Positions 7,351-7,971 of a stretch of 7,971 bases of DNA are shown here, piece after piece. A program made the position numbers and the translations under genes. Numbering within the stretch: the stretch's first letter is position 1; every line of letters starts with the position of its first letter. The stretch is taken from assembly GCA_029210905.1 (NCBI GenBank), contig JARGGF010000159.1:1-7971 (forward strand), in the 5' to 3' direction. The notes under the pieces were generated by a model, which saw only the letters and a list, made by a program, of their open reading frames with translations, made no database searches and was not told where the DNA came from. The stretch comes from Bacteroidales bacterium. GTDB lineage: Bacteria; Bacteroidota; Bacteroidia; Bacteroidales; NBLH01.

Positions 7351-7821
7351 ATGAAAACAAAAATCATTATTTTAATTTATGCTACTTTGCTTTTTTCCTG
7401 TAAGCAAAATAAGCAGGAACAAATTGTAAATGAACTACTTAATGTAGACAAGGAATTCTCTGCCCTCTCTGTTGAAAAAGGAAAAAACCATGCCTTTTTA
7501 ACCTATATGCATAAAGATGTAACAATTTTAGAAAACAAATCCATGCCCATTGAAGGAAAAGAAACTGTTGCAAAAATGTATGAAAATGAACCAGACAGCG
7601 ACTACACTTTAAAATGGAAACCATTGCGCGCAACAGCTGCTGCTTCAGGAGATTTAGGTTATACCTATGGAATGTGGATGTATAGTACGAGCGATACCAG
7701 CCTTTTGGGAACTTACATTACAATCTGGAAAAAAAATGAACAGGGAGCCTGGAAATTTATTTTGGATACGGGTAATGTTGGTTTAGGAAAAGATGAAGAG
7801 AAAGAAAAAGAGCAGTTTTAA
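7351..7821 (+). CDS. DUF4440/SnoaL-like (NTF2-fold) lipoprotein
   Basis: A small 156-residue envelope protein. The N-terminus is a lipoprotein signal peptide: Lys2/Lys4, a hydrophobic core (5-15), and Cys17 in LLFSC, which departs from the strict lipobox only by Phe at -2. The mature part looks like a DUF4440/SnoaL-like NTF2-fold domain: a first helix with LLNVDKEFSALSVEKG (30-45), then FLTYM, a strand and loop with MPIEGKETV, and the typical end ASGDLGYTYGMW followed by ITIWKKNEQGAWKFILDTGN. Members of this fold range from ligand binders to isomerases; I see no residues that fix a reaction, so the function is unknown. The acidic/basic tail (DEEKEKEQF) is encoded by the left arm of the terminator hairpin. 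The ATG at 7351 sits after an A-rich leader without a Shine-Dalgarno sequence. Confidence 0.85.
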   Translation: MKTKIIILIYATLLFSCKQNKQEQIVNELLNVDKEFSALSVEKGKNHAFLTYMHKDVTILENKSMPIEGKETVAKMYENEPDSDYTLKWKPLRATAAASGDLGYTYGMWMYSTSDTSLLGTYITIWKKNEQGAWKFILDTGNVGLGKDEEKEKEQF

Positions 7822-7834
7822 GCTGCTCTTTTTT
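7805..7834. terminator. Hairpin terminator enclosing the lipoprotein stop codon, probably bidirectional
   Basis: AAAAAGAGCAG (7805-7815) pairs with CTGCTCTTTTT (7823-7833) around a 7-base loop that contains the TAA (7819-7821). A T-run follows on the plus strand and the A-run on the left gives a T-run on the minus strand, so it can serve transcripts from either side. The hairpin overlaps the last codons of the lipoprotein gene. Confidence 0.85.
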
Positions 7835-7852
7835 AATATTTATTATTCAATA

Positions 7853-7971
7853 TTATTCCGTTTGAATTGAAAATTTCAATTTTGCGGGACTAGTTTCAGG
7901 TATAACACTTTGCCTTCTTGTATAAGTAAGACTATATACCCTGAATTGAAGTAAAAGTGAATAACGAGGTG
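7853..7971 (-). CDS. Possible C-terminal fragment of a convergent gene (uncertain)
   Basis: On the minus strand a frame is open from the window edge (first full codon at 7969) for 38 codons to a TAA at 7855-7853, ending in PETSPAKLKFSIQTE. The position just beyond a bidirectional terminator suits the tail of a convergent gene, and the composition looks protein-like. Another minus-strand frame is also open for 31 codons, so an open frame of this length is weak evidence. I do not recognise a family. If it is not coding, 7835-7971 is simply AT-rich intergenic DNA. Confidence 0.25.
   Translation of the reverse strand, partial: PRYSLLLQFRVYSLTYTRRQSVIPETSPAKLKFSIQTE
7865..7881. repeat. Short AT-rich palindrome
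   Basis: AATTGAAA and TTTCAATT form perfect 8-bp arms around one central A. It lies inside the uncertain minus-strand frame near its stop codon. No T-run makes it a terminator on either strand, and its role is unknown. Confidence 0.4.

Noticed and set aside
7439..7633. A 64-codon minus-strand frame opposite the lipoprotein gene
   Set aside because: It lies fully antisense to a gene with a clear lipoprotein signal and DUF4440-like domain.
1..7971. CRISPR array, transposase, integrase, attachment site, tRNA or rRNA
   Set aside because: I saw no regularly spaced repeats, no terminal repeats with a transposase, no tRNA-like cloverleaf or conserved rRNA segment on either strand.

Overview
The window is AT-rich DNA that looks like a chromosomal segment of a Bacteroidota member, probably Bacteroidales/Marinilabiliales-like. 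Four things point there: a DUF4369/DUF5106-type thioredoxin-like protein, a soluble multi-PAS hybrid histidine kinase, TAnnTTTG-type -7 promoter elements, and starts without clear Shine-Dalgarno sequences. The lineage is inferred from protein families and promoter style; it was not tested by a database search.

Layout: (1) 1-1526 (+) is the 3' part of a TlpA-like thiol-disulfide oxidoreductase whose start lies before the window. It is closed by a strong GC-rich hairpin terminator at 1531-1560. (2) 1690-5049 (+) is a 1119-residue cytoplasmic hybrid sensor kinase with five PAS domains, HisKA, HATPase and a C-terminal receiver, and it has its own -7 element at 1657-1664. (3) 5080-6039 (-) is a TIGR01212-type (YhcC/YtqA-like) radical SAM protein, convergent with the kinase. 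A 9-bp inverted repeat spans the two stop codons. (4) 6147-7253 (-) is a dNTP triphosphohydrolase of the HD superfamily, upstream of and co-directional with the radical SAM gene. (5) 7254-7350 is a divergent promoter region carrying a 13-bp perfect inverted repeat. (6) 7351-7821 (+) is a small DUF4440/SnoaL-like lipoprotein with a terminator hairpin that contains its stop codon. (7) 7835-7971 holds no sure gene; a reading frame on the minus strand could be the C-terminus of a convergent gene.

How the genes relate: there is no obvious single pathway. The thioredoxin-like protein and the lipoprotein belong to the cell envelope. The kinase is a cytoplasmic sensor without a DNA-binding output or an adjacent response regulator. 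The dNTPase (nucleotide pool) and the radical SAM protein (a family with a member implicated in tRNA wobble-uridine modification) are housekeeping-type enzymes that may share a transcript or may have separate promoters. I see no mobile element, CRISPR array, phage gene, tRNA or rRNA, and no convincing novel multi-gene system. The more interesting signals are small: the inverted repeat in the divergent promoter, the symmetrical repeat at the convergent stops, an apparent helical insertion in the thioredoxin-like protein, and a five-codon ORF that overlaps the kinase start.
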